64,000 nt of DNA from Plazaster borealis (Eukaryota > Echinodermata > Asteroidea > Forcipulatida > Labidiasteridae), in assembly GCA_021014325.1 (NCBI GenBank), contig CM037470.1, positions 62,001-126,000 on the forward strand. Direction: 5' to 3'. Positions 22,104 to 37,100 of the stretch are shown piece after piece (position 1 is the stretch's first letter; each line of letters starts with the position of its first letter). Position numbers and translations under genes: made by a program. The notes beneath the pieces were generated by a model. It ran no database searches. It saw nothing but the letters and a program-made list of their open reading frames with translations, and was not told where the DNA came from.

Positions 22104-25100
22104 ATGGCGATTCCTTACGCAGGTAAAAACACAAAATTAATAGTAAAGCACTTATATTGTTATAAAAATGTTATAATATAGTGCGTTGCTTTTGTTTCAC
22201 AGTGTTATTTCACAGTATTGTGCTGAAAGTTGCAAATTTAGCCAACAGGTCTTTAGTTTCATAATTCAAAGACATTTGTTTTCCTCTTGTCGTGTACAGT
22301 AAGCAGAGTAAGTAGGCCTATGCCCAATTTCCGGACCACTGTTCCCTCTGTCATCAATTCAAACTCAAACCATGGAGGAAGGAATTATGACATGTGGAGC
22401 AGTTGCCCCGTCCCTGGTCTTGTTAATGTTAATTTTAATGTTATTCTTAACTAAAGAGTTGTTGGTTTTCCTTAAGGACAGAGTCAGCTCTGTGTTGTGA
22501 ACAACAGTAAAATCACCCGACATCCCGTTGGCCCAGTTTTAGTTAGGTTAGGTCATTTTCAAATGTTCAAAATAAAAAAATACTTGTTTTAGGCCTAGGA
22601 CGGTAGGTCACTTCCTGACCACTTCAGACCCTGGACACTTCGTACATTTTGCAAGGTACAAAGTGACTTTGGATACTTCGTACCCTGGACACCTGGTACC
22701 TTTTAGCAAGTTACAACTTAACAAGAGACTTTGTACCTTTTACAACAAGAGACTTCATACCTTCTTACAAATAAAAGACACTTCGTACCTTGTACGTACC
22801 GATTCTTGATTTCTTCCTCGTTTCGAGAGGGTCACACCTCCTAAGTCTCGTTAATGACCCGTTTTGACTCAACTCAGACTCAGATCAGAGACTAAATCAG
22901 TGAATTGTCGTGTACAAAGAAAAAAACTTTAAGTTTAATGGATTGTTATTGGGGTTTTTTTTATATATATATAAATATAAGTTTAAAAAACTTAACATAA
23001 ATATGTATAACTTTAGTTTAAAAAAACCCAACTTTTTACCACTGAGGAAAACATTATTTTGTTGTTGTGGCACACGTATAATTTAACGAAAAAAGAAACG
23101 GAAATGAAAATTATATGTTTTGTCTGTAACATTTATAAATACAAGTAAAAAAGAAATTCCTCCTTATATAAAAAAATTGAATACAAAAAACAAGCATAAA
23201 TAATACATATTAGTTAAAACAAATACAATTTTTTCAGTATGTAAATTGTGGGAACAATTTTTGTTTCCAGCCACCACTTTTTCTTTCATTATGAATTAAA
23301 ATAGTATGTTATTAATCAATTATGAGATATTGCTTTTGGTAACAATGAGTGAAAAGGTGGTGGCAGATACAGACATTTTTCCAAATTGTGAAACTGGAAA
23401 GGCAAGGGACGGTATAGTACATTATGTCAATCATTTTATTTTTTTATTTTTTTTAATTATCGTTGTTTTTAATTTAATTTAAGCTGTTTAATCCACTTTT
23501 GCTTGTATTCAGTGCCTTGTTTGCGCTGTATAAACCTCTCTTTATTATTATTATTATTAATCACTACATCTGCAGTGAGTGAAAGTACAATCATGATGGA
23601 GGTAGAAACATTAGTCCGAGTCCTACAGCACTGTGATTGATGATTGTACACCTCTGTTTCTGTCAGGGACTGTAGATTTACGATCATCGCAATTTGAATT
23701 ACCATGAACCTAGTGAAGACAAGTAACTACACGTAATACTTTTAATAGAAAGTCAGTGCTGCAGTTACAGTCTTCAAATTTTCTATTTTAGTATTTGACT
23801 CTTCCATATATGGTCTTTTTCTCTCACTGTCTAGGTGTCAATCGTATTCTGAAAGATGCATCTACCCCGTGGTTACAGAAAATACAATTGGCAAAGTTCG
23901 CCTGGATTTCTCCAAAATGCTTCCTTCCTAACAGGGAGCAAGTGCTGATTGATTGGGCAATAAACTCAATAGTAAACGCTTCCAAGTAAGTATGTCTCCA
24001 TTGTAGCGTGCCGTCACCAAGTGGTTATGAGCACCAGGCTTGAGCTCTGTGTTTCCGATCAGCAGAGTGTGGTTTCGAGTCCCGGTCGTGACACTTGTGT
24101 CCTTGCGCAAGATACTTTACCATAATTGCTTTGTCCTTCAGATGGGACATTCATTTTAGGTCCCATGTACTAGGATTGGTAGTGCATGTGAAAGAACCCA
24201 GAACACTTATTGTGGAAGAGTAGGGGTTAACCCCTGTGTTTCTGGTTAATAATAATCATTATTGGTCCCTCCTTTGTTTTGGGACTGTACATGCAATTCC
24301 AGTTTAGAGCCAAAAGCTGTTACAGCAATTTTTTTAATAATTTGATAAAAAGCTAAACTCTCTCAGATTATTTTTGAGAAAATTAAAAGACAAAGATAGA
24401 ACAAACACAAGCAAAACCAAATATTGCACACAATGAATATGACTAACGTAAACCCTTGTTGTTTTCTTTTTGTTTCAGATTCAGTGTCCCAGACAATGCC
24501 ATTCCGGCCTTGTGGCAATTTCTTCAAGATGTCCTCCAGAGCAAACAACTTAAGACCATGGGAAGTCGACTTGAACGACTTTCCATCAGACCAAGTTTAT
24601 TTCCAGTAAGTCAGCATTCTGTGTTCCCCTCAATAAAATGGATACATTCCCCTGGTCTAGTAGGGTGTTTTAATTTTCAGTTGATTCTTTTGCTCCCTCA
24701 ACCATCCAGGTGCTGATTTCATCCTTAGAGCTTCATCATAAATATGAGGAGCACACAATAGGATGTTGTCTTTACCTACTAGACTACGCTTCTTTAAGGA
24801 GTGTCATCACAGGAAAACTAGACAATCAGGTAAATAGTTCATGCATTATTTCACTTGATGCTCAGTTACTACATGCAGTTATGCATCCACTTTCTCTTGT
24901 GTAGTAGCTTTTAACCCTTTAGCGACCATTCATTTCTGTCTAATCATTACCATACGCCAAGAAATAGTTTTATTGTTGATTTCTTGAAACAATTTTTGTG
25001 TGTAAAAGTGTCTAAAAAAAATTAAAAATCATAGAAACATAAAAACTATGCTACCATGAGAAACATTGGAAAAGTCACTTCAGGTCATGACCTTTACTTT

Positions 25101-28100
25101 GACTTTTTGGTTGAGTGGAAGGTCAGATCGGCAGCCATCTGTGGCTGCTATGGGCATTTTTGTACAAGCCGTTTGCGGTCGCTGTGGTCTCAACAAAACG
25201 TTTATTCATATTTTCTTAGTCTCCTCTTGATAATGTATTTGAGTTATTTTTTACACCTAGGTTAAGTTTCTTAGTACTGTACTGAATCTGTTGATATCAT
25301 ACCTAAAAGCTGATGATGGAAGGACTTGTATTAAGTTGAATTCATTGGTGCAGAAAGCCTTTGAGAGTTTTGCTTCACTACAGAGACAGCAGTCCAACCC
25401 AAGAAAGGTAAGTCAATAATGGTCCTCTTACTAGCAACTTATTAACACATCAGCAAATATCCAGTGGGCAGATTTGAAGGTGATACCACACTGAAGGGAA
25501 CAGTATAAGGGGATACAGGTCCACATGGGGCAGGAGTGGGGTGTATTTCACGGAGAAACCTTATACATTATTTTGATGTGCTCTTTGATGCATTCTGTTG
25601 GTTTTCACGATGTTAAAATATTTTATTAGTTTTAATTAAAGAAAATTGTGCTATTTATTGTCAAGTGTAATCTCATGCTGTTTGGTTTAAGCTTTTCTTC
25701 ACTTTCGTGTCTTCGATACTTGCTAATTTTTTCTTGCCACACTGTGAAGCATGAGTTTGAACTTGCCGACTTCTTTTTATATGGCTTTTAACTTGTACTT
25801 TTATCACTGTAAATTATTGCTGTTTTGTTGGTTTTGTGTTTTATGCTTTTAGAATCCTTGTTAATATTGTAAAGCGCTCAGTGACTGGATTGATGTTGGG
25901 CGATGTATAAATCCTGCCTATTATCGTTAACCTGTATCATGGTCTGCCATTTATAGGTCTTGCATTCAGTTCAATGAAACCATACGGAGGCTGGAAGAAA
26001 AATAGATGGTTCCCTCATTTGTAACATTAAACTGAGTATTATAAGTGTCATTGCGTATACAGGGGATTGCACAAAGATGGATGTAGCGTATTAAAGTTCT
26101 ATACAGATTTTAAAGCACTGTAAGCCAACAGCTAAGGGTGTTTTAGATGACTCTTACTTGTTCAATGTTGGTGTGATTATTGTTGGTAGTCTGATCAGCA
26201 GAATATTTCTTCTCTTTTTGAATATTAGATTCTTACAATTATCTTTGAGAAGCTGCTCCAACCATCGTTAACATTACACTACACCATTACATCATTGAGT
26301 CACCCTACTGATGCTCTCTTCACTGATACACTGAAGTGTATTCAGGATCTTATTGCAAATGGACTCTTTAAAAGGTAAATACAAACTTCAAGTTCAAAAG
26401 TCAAGCTACTCCAACCATCATTAACGTTACACTACACTTTACTCATGTAGTCCTACAATGTAAACAGAATCCAACAAAATATGCAGTTGGATTTTGATGG
26501 GTTAGGATGGTTAGGATTATGTAAGAGCTGTAATAGTGAAACATCATTAAAACTATTTACTTATTTGCTATTTTTTAATTTTGTTTAAATTGAGCGCCAT
26601 GATCTAGATGGAGTGGCGCTATAGAAATCCTGTTATTATTATTATTAAATTGTATTATTACTAAATGTTTGTGTTTTTACAGAGATTTAGTTGAAGGTCA
26701 CATCAAATTTCTAAGGTTATCACCAGGTCAGGTCAACACAGATAAACAGAAAGAGGTCAAGCTGTTGCATGAAGCAATCAATGCCCTCTGGAAAAACCTA
26801 TCTGCCAAAGTGTGTCAACAGCAAGAGGTAAACCAAATTATTGGCAAAACAATTTGTCAATTTTGGGTCAACTTCATCTTGCTAATACACTCTGTTCATT
26901 AAATAAAGAGCAGTTTATCAGTAAACTATGCAGGCCCGGAATTACCCGGAGCCCATGGCCTCTGTTGCCCCTTGTCTTGGCCTTGGTGCCTCTTCAAAAG
27001 TTTCCCACAGACTTTTAGACTTTCTAATGGAATTCCCCTTTGCAAAATGAAAATGGCCTTGCCCTCTCAAAGATGGAATTCCAGGCTTGGTAGTAAACAA
27101 TTAAATTGACATGTAGCGTTTATGTATACAGGGGCCCAATGAAAACCAGTTTTAACTGTTAAGGCATACACTTGGTAAAGAAATGTAGTACACAATTAAA
27201 TAAATAGAATAAGTAACTACAGAAACACCTGTTATCCTAATTAGTAACACCTGTTATCCTAATTGTCAGTGTGATGATTTTTGTCCTTGCAGGATGAGTG
27301 TTCATCATCCTACATAGCCGGCATGCCTGTTTTATTCACAGCATTCCTGAGCATCCAGCAGTAAGTATTATTTAATAACTTCATTTAGGGGCTACACAGA
27401 TTCAACCACTCGTTTGATTAGATTGAGGATACGGTTTTCCTGACTTTCATATATCGTCACCGACGCCAAAAACTGACACACACACAACATGTAGATACCG
27501 GTAAAAAGAAGCAATCAGAGAAAATGGCGTTTACCATGAGCTGGTAACAGTCCATCTCAGACCTAATAATCATTGCATTGGAGACCAATTCATTACACTC
27601 TCTGCCCATCAATGAAACATTTATTGTTTTCACAGATATCCAAAGGATGTTTGTTTTGCCCTATTTCGCAAACTTGGTCACCTAATGGGTATCATGCCGT
27701 TGGAAGTTGAAATGAAATCAAACATGGAGACAGAAAATGCAGAGGAACCAGTGGAATCATCTGGCCAATCAGAAGACAGTGCTGATAATGAAGGTGGAGA
27801 TTGTCAGCCAATTGAACATGAGAAAGACCAGAGTGAGAGTTACCATGGAAACTGGAGTTTTTGTCTCCTACCCCTGAGTGAACTACTGGAAATTGTTTCT
27901 GAGAAACAAATTTATGAGGTAAAACTTTCTATAGATTAATATTAATTTACATGTCCTAATAGACATCTTTATATTTTCAATCCATCTTGCAGGGATGAGA
28001 ACTCTCAGACTTTTATCTGAAATCAGACTTTTATGACTGCCTGGTGAAAAAAAATTGCTGTTATTTTCTTCAAATGTAAAGGAATCTACTTCTCTAGCGC

Positions 28101-31100
28101 TGAGGCTACATTTTCCTCAAAAGCTTCTTGAAATATATAGCCCCTACCAGGGGTTGCTAAAACGTGGACTTTCAACATTCAATATACCCCAAGTTTGGAT
28201 CCTAGTTTCAGACCTTTTTGTCAATAATGACTCTCATCCCTGTTCTTGACTTCGAAGAAATGTTTGAGATCTTGTTCTTTCTGATTGTTGTTTCAGGTGG
28301 CAACCGACAATATGGAAGGAAAAGTCCACTTTAATTGGCTTATTCATCTTGTCAAGGAATTGATGTCAAATGCTGACAGGTAAAAGAAATCTTAGAGATT
28401 ATATTGAATACCAAGTAAATAACAGCCCGATGTTCAGATCAGTCTGCTCTCATTGTCCCCAGGAGATTAGATGCACTCTTAATTATTGGTTTTTGGTTTA
28501 TGTCTCCAATCAATAAATTTGCACTTAATAAATATATAGTATTAAGGGGTCAAGAGTTTGAATCCCCCCCCCAAAAAAAAAAAAAAAAAAAAACAATCAA
28601 TAAATAAATAATAAACTAAATAAATAGTAATTTTGGGTTGAACAAAGAAAAATTGCCCTGAGCGGGACTTGAATCTGCGACCTCCGGACTGAGCTATCTA
28701 GCCCTAATGTCTGGTCTCCCTATTTTGATCAATATCTTTGTTCGGGGTGCCAGTCAGAAGCATTAAACCTGTAACTAGCATATAGCCAGGGATCACCTTA
28801 AAGCAGATGTGACTTTTTATTTTAAAATATCAAATAATAAACCACAAGGGAAACTGGGTACAAGTTCAATAGTAGTAAACAAAAATACCCAAGGGTATTT
28901 TTCTGAAGGACTCGGTAAGCACTGAGTATACAGTGCTTACTACACAGTGTAATGATCAAACCAAAATATTATGTGATATTCAGATGTTTATTATTTTCGT
29001 TATTTTACAGCTCTTCAATATCTTGGTTCAATTGTCTTCACAAATTATTGGATATGAATCACCTTTTACTGGAAGATAAATTGCCACAGATCCTGAAGGA
29101 GGCCCTCTATTGTTCGGCTGAAACAAGCCCAGATAAGAACAAGCAGCTTCTTGAATTGAGGGATTCTTTCTTGGAGAAATTATTGGGCGTCTACACAAAG
29201 CTGAGACAGGTAAGTTTTAACTTGAAAATGAGTTTGCTTCTGATTTGTTGATTTCTTTTAAACTATAGAGCCTCTGATTTGTTGATTTCTTTTAAACATA
29301 GACCATTTCATGGCTGAATTTCCTAGAGCGTGAGCAAGCAATCCCGAAGCTAGTTATTCGATTGGCTACCATTCCCGAAGCTAGTTATTCGACTGGCTAC
29401 CAAAGATTTAATGCAATATGTAATGGGCAGTTGAAGCCTGTTGCTGTATGTCATTGCACAGTTATCACAAGCTGCACATTCACCAACTAAACCACGTAAA
29501 ACAGTCTCACATAAACACACAATTTCGGCAAATGTTTTGGCTACAAAAGCTTTTAAATTAAAAATACAATTCCACAGATTGTTGGTTGCAGGAATGGGAC
29601 CCTACTTCATGGTTGAAGTCACTCATACTGGTTGAATCTGATCAACTAAGCTTGAACTCTAGCTTCTACCAGTTTGAAAATGGCTTTTTTTTCCACAACT
29701 CAATTTTTTCTACCAGTGTGCCGTGTAACACGGGCACTTGATCAATATGCACATTAGGCCTCCGATGTTTACCGAGCTCTGTGCATAATGGTCTCAGCTA
29801 ATTTACATCAACCACTCTACCCTCTTTAAGTGTAAGGGTTTTGGGGATTCAGCTTTTAGACAAGGCTTGGTTTTATCTTTATTCTGTAGCCCAAGGGAAC
29901 AAAATTGGGGCAAATGACATTGATGAATTTAATAAGGTGTTGTTTGTTTTGTTTTTCCTTTTTTTTAAGTTTGATAAAGTTGTTGCTGCTTTGTTAGAAG
30001 CCAGCATGATGTCAACAGCTTCACAGAGACTTGGTTACCCCAAATGCTTTGCTGACAGGTAAGACATTAGTCAGAAACTAGGATCAGGTTTTGCAAACAC
30101 TTGGGCAATGTCCAAATTGGTGGCTACAGCAATGAATGCGGCTGGATTGCCGCGTCATTATGCGTTGAAGTATCGGACACCCTTACCAAACACCCTTAGC
30201 AACAGCCGTAGCTGTAGCCAAATAAAAATACTGCAAAACAAGAAAAAGACATAAATAAATAAGAACAGCAAAATTAAATGAATCAAAATTACTTTTCTTC
30301 AAAGAAGCCCTGATTCATTGAGAAAGATGAGATTAGGATGTGCTCATCCTATAAATATAGTTTCTTATTTGAAAACTGCTTACCAACCAAAAGGACCTTA
30401 ATTTTTTCAAAGATTTCTTAATGGCCTGACGTTTCGACCCCAGCAGAGTAAGACTCCTAGGGTTGACATGTCAGGCCATTAACTTTTTTATCTAATTGTT
30501 CGCAGTATCAAAAGTCGGGTATGGTCAAGGTGCAAAAGAATGTTCCCGTCGGCACACGCCCGCAATCCATTGGACCGCCAGAACTTTCTGCTGGACTGCA
30601 TCATTATGCCGAAGTACGGGATCAATCCTACACGAGTAAATACTTACATTAGTATTTTGATGACTCCAATGGAACATTCCGGCTGTCAAACGGAAAGGTC
30701 CATGAGCTTGCATTGCAATACTTATCTGATCCGATCAGAACATTCCTAACGTTCCGACTTTCAAGATGCTCTCTAATTAGATTGTTAATAGAATTACAAG
30801 CACTAAGGTCATTTTTGTCACAAATAATTTTAGCTTTTACCTTTCCTGAACAAAAATTATGCTACAGATTTTTATCTTGTATTTTCTAAATTCATTTGTT
30901 GTAGTTTCTCAGAGAGTGTGCAGTTGTTACCCCCTGGCCTTACTCTTAGCATCTGGAAACAATTTCATCAAGCTTTCTTCAAGACCTACCTCCCTCAAAT
31001 CAGCCAGAATTCTTTAAGTATCTCCTCACCGTCTCCCTGCAAGAAACAAAAGACTGTCAAAGAGACTTCTATGGACGTCAACATTGAGGCCTTGTCAATG

Positions 31101-34100
31101 ACCTTTCACCTCTATCTACGAAGCATGCGATTGGTTGATGCCAGTTTGACTGTTCAATTATTGAAGAGGGTGGAAGGGGTGATGAAGGAAATGAAGGAAG
31201 AAATTTTGGAACTTTTATTAGACATGAGTCGAAAGTCACAGGTTATTATATTTGTTGTTTCTTTGTAGTTTATTTGAGAAAGTCTCTCTTGATTAAAGGC
31301 CATTAAAAAAAAGTGAACATTAGAAAGGATTAGGATGCTGTCAAGGCAGGCTTTTTAGAAATGTATACTCAATTTAATTCTTAAGTCCAAACTGTACTCC
31401 CAACTTAAGATAGGCCCCAGCGATCATAGTTGTCTCTTCAGAAATAAAAAACTTAATAATATTATGTACAAGGCCTCATGTGATTTAACCGACTTAAACT
31501 ATGGCTTCAAGTTCATCCTTGATGAAGAAGGTATTTCAGCTATCTGGACATAGCCACTGCAGATGTTATCAATTCGAACTCAGTCTAATGCCATATCGAA
31601 TTGGCAGCTTTGGCTACAGCTAGGGCTGTTGCTAAAGGGTGTTGCTAAGGACGTCCAATACTTTAATGCATGATGAAGTGGCAATCCAGTAATAGACGTA
31701 GCCAAGCAGCCAATTCAAACTCAATCTAACAATCAGTTTCAATCTGTTTTTCGTTTACAGCTATCCGAGAGCCAAGTTCACTGCACTCTTCTTCTATGTC
31801 ATGTATGGGGAGAACTTTACCTCATGTTGTCTCAACACACCAACTTCGGTAATGCTTCTTCAGATAGGACTAAGAAGTGTTCCTTGTGGAACATTGCAGA
31901 CTTCTTGTGGTTAGAATCATTGCCTGATTGGTCAAGTCTTAGTGAGTTATTCTATGACAAAGATGACATCTTGCAACTGCAGGTAATTTTGTGAAATAGA
32001 AGTTCTGCTAATGGCTGTTCAATCAGTATTTTTGGTTTAACTGAAACAATTATTGCTTTGGGGACAATATGACTTCAATTTTTGTTGTTCACTAATGTTT
32101 GATCAAACACTGTTTATTTGAGATTTCCAAGACCTTTGAGAAAAAGAAGTCAGAGATGCCTCAAATGGGGTTCAAACCTTCCACCGTCTGCATTTTTGAT
32201 AAAAAATGCAAGACTCATTTGAGTTCAAGTAGAGCAAAATGCAACAGTTGGTATTTGGATGTCATTACTACTCTCGTTATTTTGTCAGACTCCGTTATTT
32301 AAATAACGGAACTTTTATCCTGTTCATATTTTCACAGATATCTCTAGTGATACAGCAGATCAGAGCATTTATTCTGCACAGTCATGATGATTCAATTCAA
32401 CAGAGTCTAATCAATATGACCATTGAAGTTTGTCACAAAGTAACCAACAATCAGGTCAGTCAAAGAATAACATCTGTGTTGATTTTACAGAAATGTTTTT
32501 GTTTTTTAAGATGTTTCAGGCAGTGAATTGTTTTTCTTTTTTTTCATCAATCAGATTCATTCTCCTAAGGGATTTTCCTCCCACGCCTAAAACTGACAGT
32601 TTCTTGTTTCCAATTCACCATCATGTTTAGCACTTGTATTTTTGAATCGTTATTTTGTTATGCTGAATAATAATAATAATAATAATAACTTGTCCTGTTG
32701 GAGGTGTAAACAAATAAATAAATAAAATTGTTTTCTCTTCTCAGCCTAGCAGGTCCAGGAACCTCCTGCTGCCGATTCTCTTAGAACACCTTCCAATCCT
32801 CCTACCATATCTTCCATCTCAACAACTCGCTAACATAATTAGTCTTCTCTGTGAGATACTAATGTCAACATGTAGTCTCTCAGACAAGCAGTTGCTACAA
32901 GGGAACCCAGGGAAAGATGCAGTATTGTACAGAGTATGTGAGCAATTTGTAAGCAGTGAGTTTTGTATTGAGTCTAGGAAGCTACAAACTGCACTAGTGA
33001 ACTTTGTCTTGGATAAACTCTCTAAGGTCACAAGGTCAGTTTGAGGTCACATCTAATTCTTAGTTTATTATTATTAATATTCCAGGCTTCATTCAATTCT
33101 AATCAATGTAACAACACTATTGCTGAAGGGGCAGTAGTCAGGAATCTTTTTATGAAATAAGCATAAGACACATGAGGGCTTGGTCCAGTGGGTATTTCAA
33201 GCTCTGGCTGGACTTGTTTGGTTGTAGGGTTACTGGCCCAATGCTCAAATTACTGGACTCTGGCCATTGGTCTAGTGGGTATTTCAAGCCCTGGCTGGAC
33301 TTGTTTGGTTGTAGGGTAACTGGCCCAATGCTCAAATTACTGGACTCTGGCCATTGGTCCAGTGGGTATTTCAAGCTCTGGCTGGACTTGTTTCGTTGTA
33401 GGGTAACTGGCCCAATGCTCAAATTACTGGACTCTGGCCATTGGTCCAGTGGGTATTTCAAGCTCTGGCTGGACTTGTTTGGTTGTAGGGTTACTGGCCC
33501 AATGCTCAAATTACTGGACTCTGGCCATTGGTCCAGTGGGTATTTCAAGCTCTGGCTGGACTTGTTTGGTTGTAGGGTTACTGGCCCAATGCTCAAATTA
33601 CTGGACTCTGGCCATTGGTCCAGTGGGTATTTCAAGCTCTGGCTGGACTTGTTTCGTTGTAGGGTAACTGGCCCAATGCTCAAATTACTGGACTCTGGCC
33701 ATTGGTCCAGTGGGTATTTCAAGCCCTGGCGAGACTTGTTTGGTTGTAGGGTTACTGGCCCAATGCTCAAATTACTGGACTCTGGCCATTGGTCCAGTGG
33801 GTATTTCAAGCTCTGGCTGGACTTGTTTCGTTGTAGGGTTACTGGCCCAATGCTCAAATTACTGGACTCTGGCCATTGGTCTAGTGGGTATTTCAAGCTC
33901 TGGCTGGACTTGTTTTGTTGTAGGGTTACTGGCCCAATACTCAAATTACTGGACTCTGGCCATTGGTCCAGTGGGTATTTCAAGCTCTGGCTGGACTTGT
34001 TTGGTTGTAGGGTAACTGGCCCAATGCTCAAATTACTGGACTCTGGCCATTGGTCCAGTGGGTATTTCAAGCTCTGGCTGGACTTGTTTCGTTGTAGGGT

Positions 34101-37100
34101 TACTGGCCCAATGCTCAAATTACTGGACTCTGGCCATTGGTCCAGTGGGTATTTCAAGCTCTGGCTGGACTTGTTTCGTTGTAGGGTTACTGGCCCAATG
34201 CTCAAATTACTGGACTCTGGCCATTGGTCTAGTGGGTATTTCAAGCTCTGGCTGGACTTGTTTTGTTGTAGGGTTACTGGCCCAATGCTCAAATTACTGG
34301 ACTCTGGCCATTGGTCCAGTGGGTATTTCAAGCTCTGGCTGGACTTGTTTTGTTGTAGGGTTACTGGCCCAATACTCAAATTACTGGACTCTGGCCATTG
34401 GTCCAGTGGGTATTTCAAGCTCTGGCTGGACTTGTTTCGTTGTAGGGTTACTGGCCCAATGCTCAAATTACTGGACTCTGGCCATTGGTCCAGTGGGTAT
34501 TTCAAGCTCTGGCTGGACTTGTTTCGTTGTAGGGTTACTGGCCCAATGCTCAAATTACTGGACTCTGGCCATTGGTCCAGTGGGTATTTCAAGCCCTGGC
34601 TGGACTTGTTTGGTTGTAGGGTTACTGGCCCAATGCTCAAATTACTGGACTCTGGCCATTGGTCTAGTGGGTATTTCAAGCCCTAGCTGGACTTGTTTGG
34701 TTGTAGGGTTACTGGCCCAATGCTCAAATTACTGGACTCTGGCCATTGGTCCAGTGGGTATTTCAAGCTCTGGCTGGACTTGTTTTGTTGTAGGGTTACT
34801 GGCCCAATGCTCAAATTACTGGACTCTGGCCATTGGTCCAGTGGGTATTTCAAGCTCTGGCTGGACTTGTTTGGTTGTAGGGTTACTGGCCCAATGCTCA
34901 AATTACTAGACTCTGGCCATTGGTCAAGTGGGTATTTCAAGCCCTTGCTGGACTTGTTTGGTTGTAGGGTTACTGGCCCAATGCTCAAATTACTGGACTC
35001 TGGCCATTGGTCTAGTGGGTATTTCAAGCCCTTGCTGGACTTGTTTGGTTGTAGGGTTACTGGCCCAATGCTCAAATTACTAGACTCTGGCCATTGGTCA
35101 AGTGGGTATTTCAAGCCCTAGCTGGACTTGTTTGGTTGTAGGGTTACTGGCCCAATGCTCAAATTACTGGCCTCTTGCCATTGGTCCAGTGGGTATTTCA
35201 AGCCCTGGCTTGTTTGGTTGTGGGGCCCAATGCTCAAAAATGTTTTTTTGGTTTTTTTTAATTACTAGCTCTTTCTCACCACAAGACGTGGATTTCATTC
35301 AAAAACTGAGTGTAATAGAGAATTCAGACTCGTGTGAAGAGGATGTGTCAAGATGTCTTCAAGATGTTGCCATGGATTTTAACCGACTACTGACCAATCA
35401 TTCTGCCACAAAGAAAAAAGTTCGCCATGTTGGGTTGAATACAATGACATCTCTGTATGGAACACTAGAGGTAAATTCCTTCATGTAATGAGGCATCGAT
35501 TGAACAGACTGATAGCTTGATTGTTATTTTGATATTTCAGTCTACAGTAATACTATTGACACAAGTCATCTAAAGCCACATCACAATAATTTTGCTTACG
35601 GCAACGCCATTTTGAGAGCCGATGCCCCTGTGTGTGTTATACAGTGTAGTGTGAATTTTAGTCAACGCGGCGTTCACATGCTTTACCTATTCCTTTGGGG
35701 TTGAACAAAGAAAAAATTAATAGAGCGGTATTTGAACCAACGACCTCCGGTTTAACGTGCCGGCGCTCTACCAACTGAGCTATCTAGCCTTATGTTGGCG
35801 GTCTCCCTATTGACTCCAAAAAGGTGAACATTACATGGTCGCTGTGTGTGATGTGCTTGCAAGGGGTCAATAGATCAAGGATGAAGAATGTTACTTTGGT
35901 TTTTAGCCTACACTGATAACAATGATGGTTGTACACACAGCACATGGTAAAATAGCAAAAGTTACCGTTTATCTCTCACAAAGTATTGAATCTTTTAGAA
36001 ATCCTTTAATTAATCTGGGAAAAAAACTCTACAAAGATTGATTTTGTTCCCTCTCAAATCTGCAGATCTTTCAGTTCTTACCTCTCCACCACCTATTGCC
36101 TAGCAACGTAGCTAGATGCATGCTAGGATTGCTTTTTGTTGATGTAACCATTAGTTACAAACCTCCAAAGAAATCACAAAACGGCCCTGTTTTTGGAAAG
36201 ACACTTTTGTTATGCAGACAACTGGAAGCCGCCATCTTGAAAGGGATTGGAAAGGTTGAATTCCTGCACAGTATTGATGCATTAATAATTGCATCAGAAA
36301 TCACCCGGTTATTTCTTCACACTGACAATCAGGTAGGTTTAATTGCCCCTTTGTTTTGCCAAATTTGTCCTTGTAAATTATTTCAAACACAAACTTGTTT
36401 TGTTTATCTTTAAGAGTAGGAAATTACGGGCATTGAAGGCGTAGCATTACAACACATTTGTTTAACTTTTACATATTTAATATTTTACATCTTAAGTAAA
36501 GTTGGCTTTTTAAACAGCAGGAACTTTCCGCAAAGGCTGTATACTTTCTTGTACTTTGTGTAAATCAAAACACTCTGCTGAAAGACAGATGTATTTTTGA
36601 AATTTATTTAGGGTCTTTGTGATTAAAACTTAAACAACTATATGCCTCAGAAATAAATGCCCTGAATGCAAAAAAATACTCCCAAATCCTTTATTGTGCA
36701 AACACAGTGAAACATCCATGCAGTGTTTAAACAGTTCAGGTAGTGAGTAAGTGAGGGGTATGGGTTATGCTTTCTCCTTTTCACTGTTAAGCTTCTACCA
36801 TGTTCCAAAATTGGAACCAGTACTGTGGTTGCACTGTTCTTTAGCACCAGGTGCTTACGATCATTGGTTCTGATTTTCTGGTACATGTACCAGTTTTAAG
36901 AAGAACAGGGTCTTTATGCAGGATTCAAAGCTGACATTCCATTGTCACCCCCATAAACCGTTCTCATGTAAGAGCTTGTGGGTTACATTCAATTCACTTT
37001 ATTTCGGCCTTTACATCAAAGGCTTGCTGTTGTGGTTCATCGAGATATAGCGCCCTCTACTGGCAGTGACTCTTGATAAGGATGGATCATGGACTACATT

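Noticed and set aside
23810..23834. ATG at 23810 as the URB2 start
   Set aside because: It lies in the polypyrimidine tract before a good acceptor. Exon 1 at 22104 gives a better N-terminus in the same phase.
33150..34909. Long reading frames (up to 509 codons) on both strands, resembling a repeat protein
   Set aside because: They arise from an 87-bp tandem repeat without stops inside a URB2 intron. Frames exist on both strands and in more than one phase, with no start or splice support.
33178..35235. CRISPR-like array
   Set aside because: Units are contiguous without unique spacers, and the setting is an intron of a eukaryotic gene.
35719..35790. Functional tRNA gene (minus strand)
   Set aside because: Box A and B are present but the acceptor stem does not pair, and related truncated copies exist, so it is a SINE.
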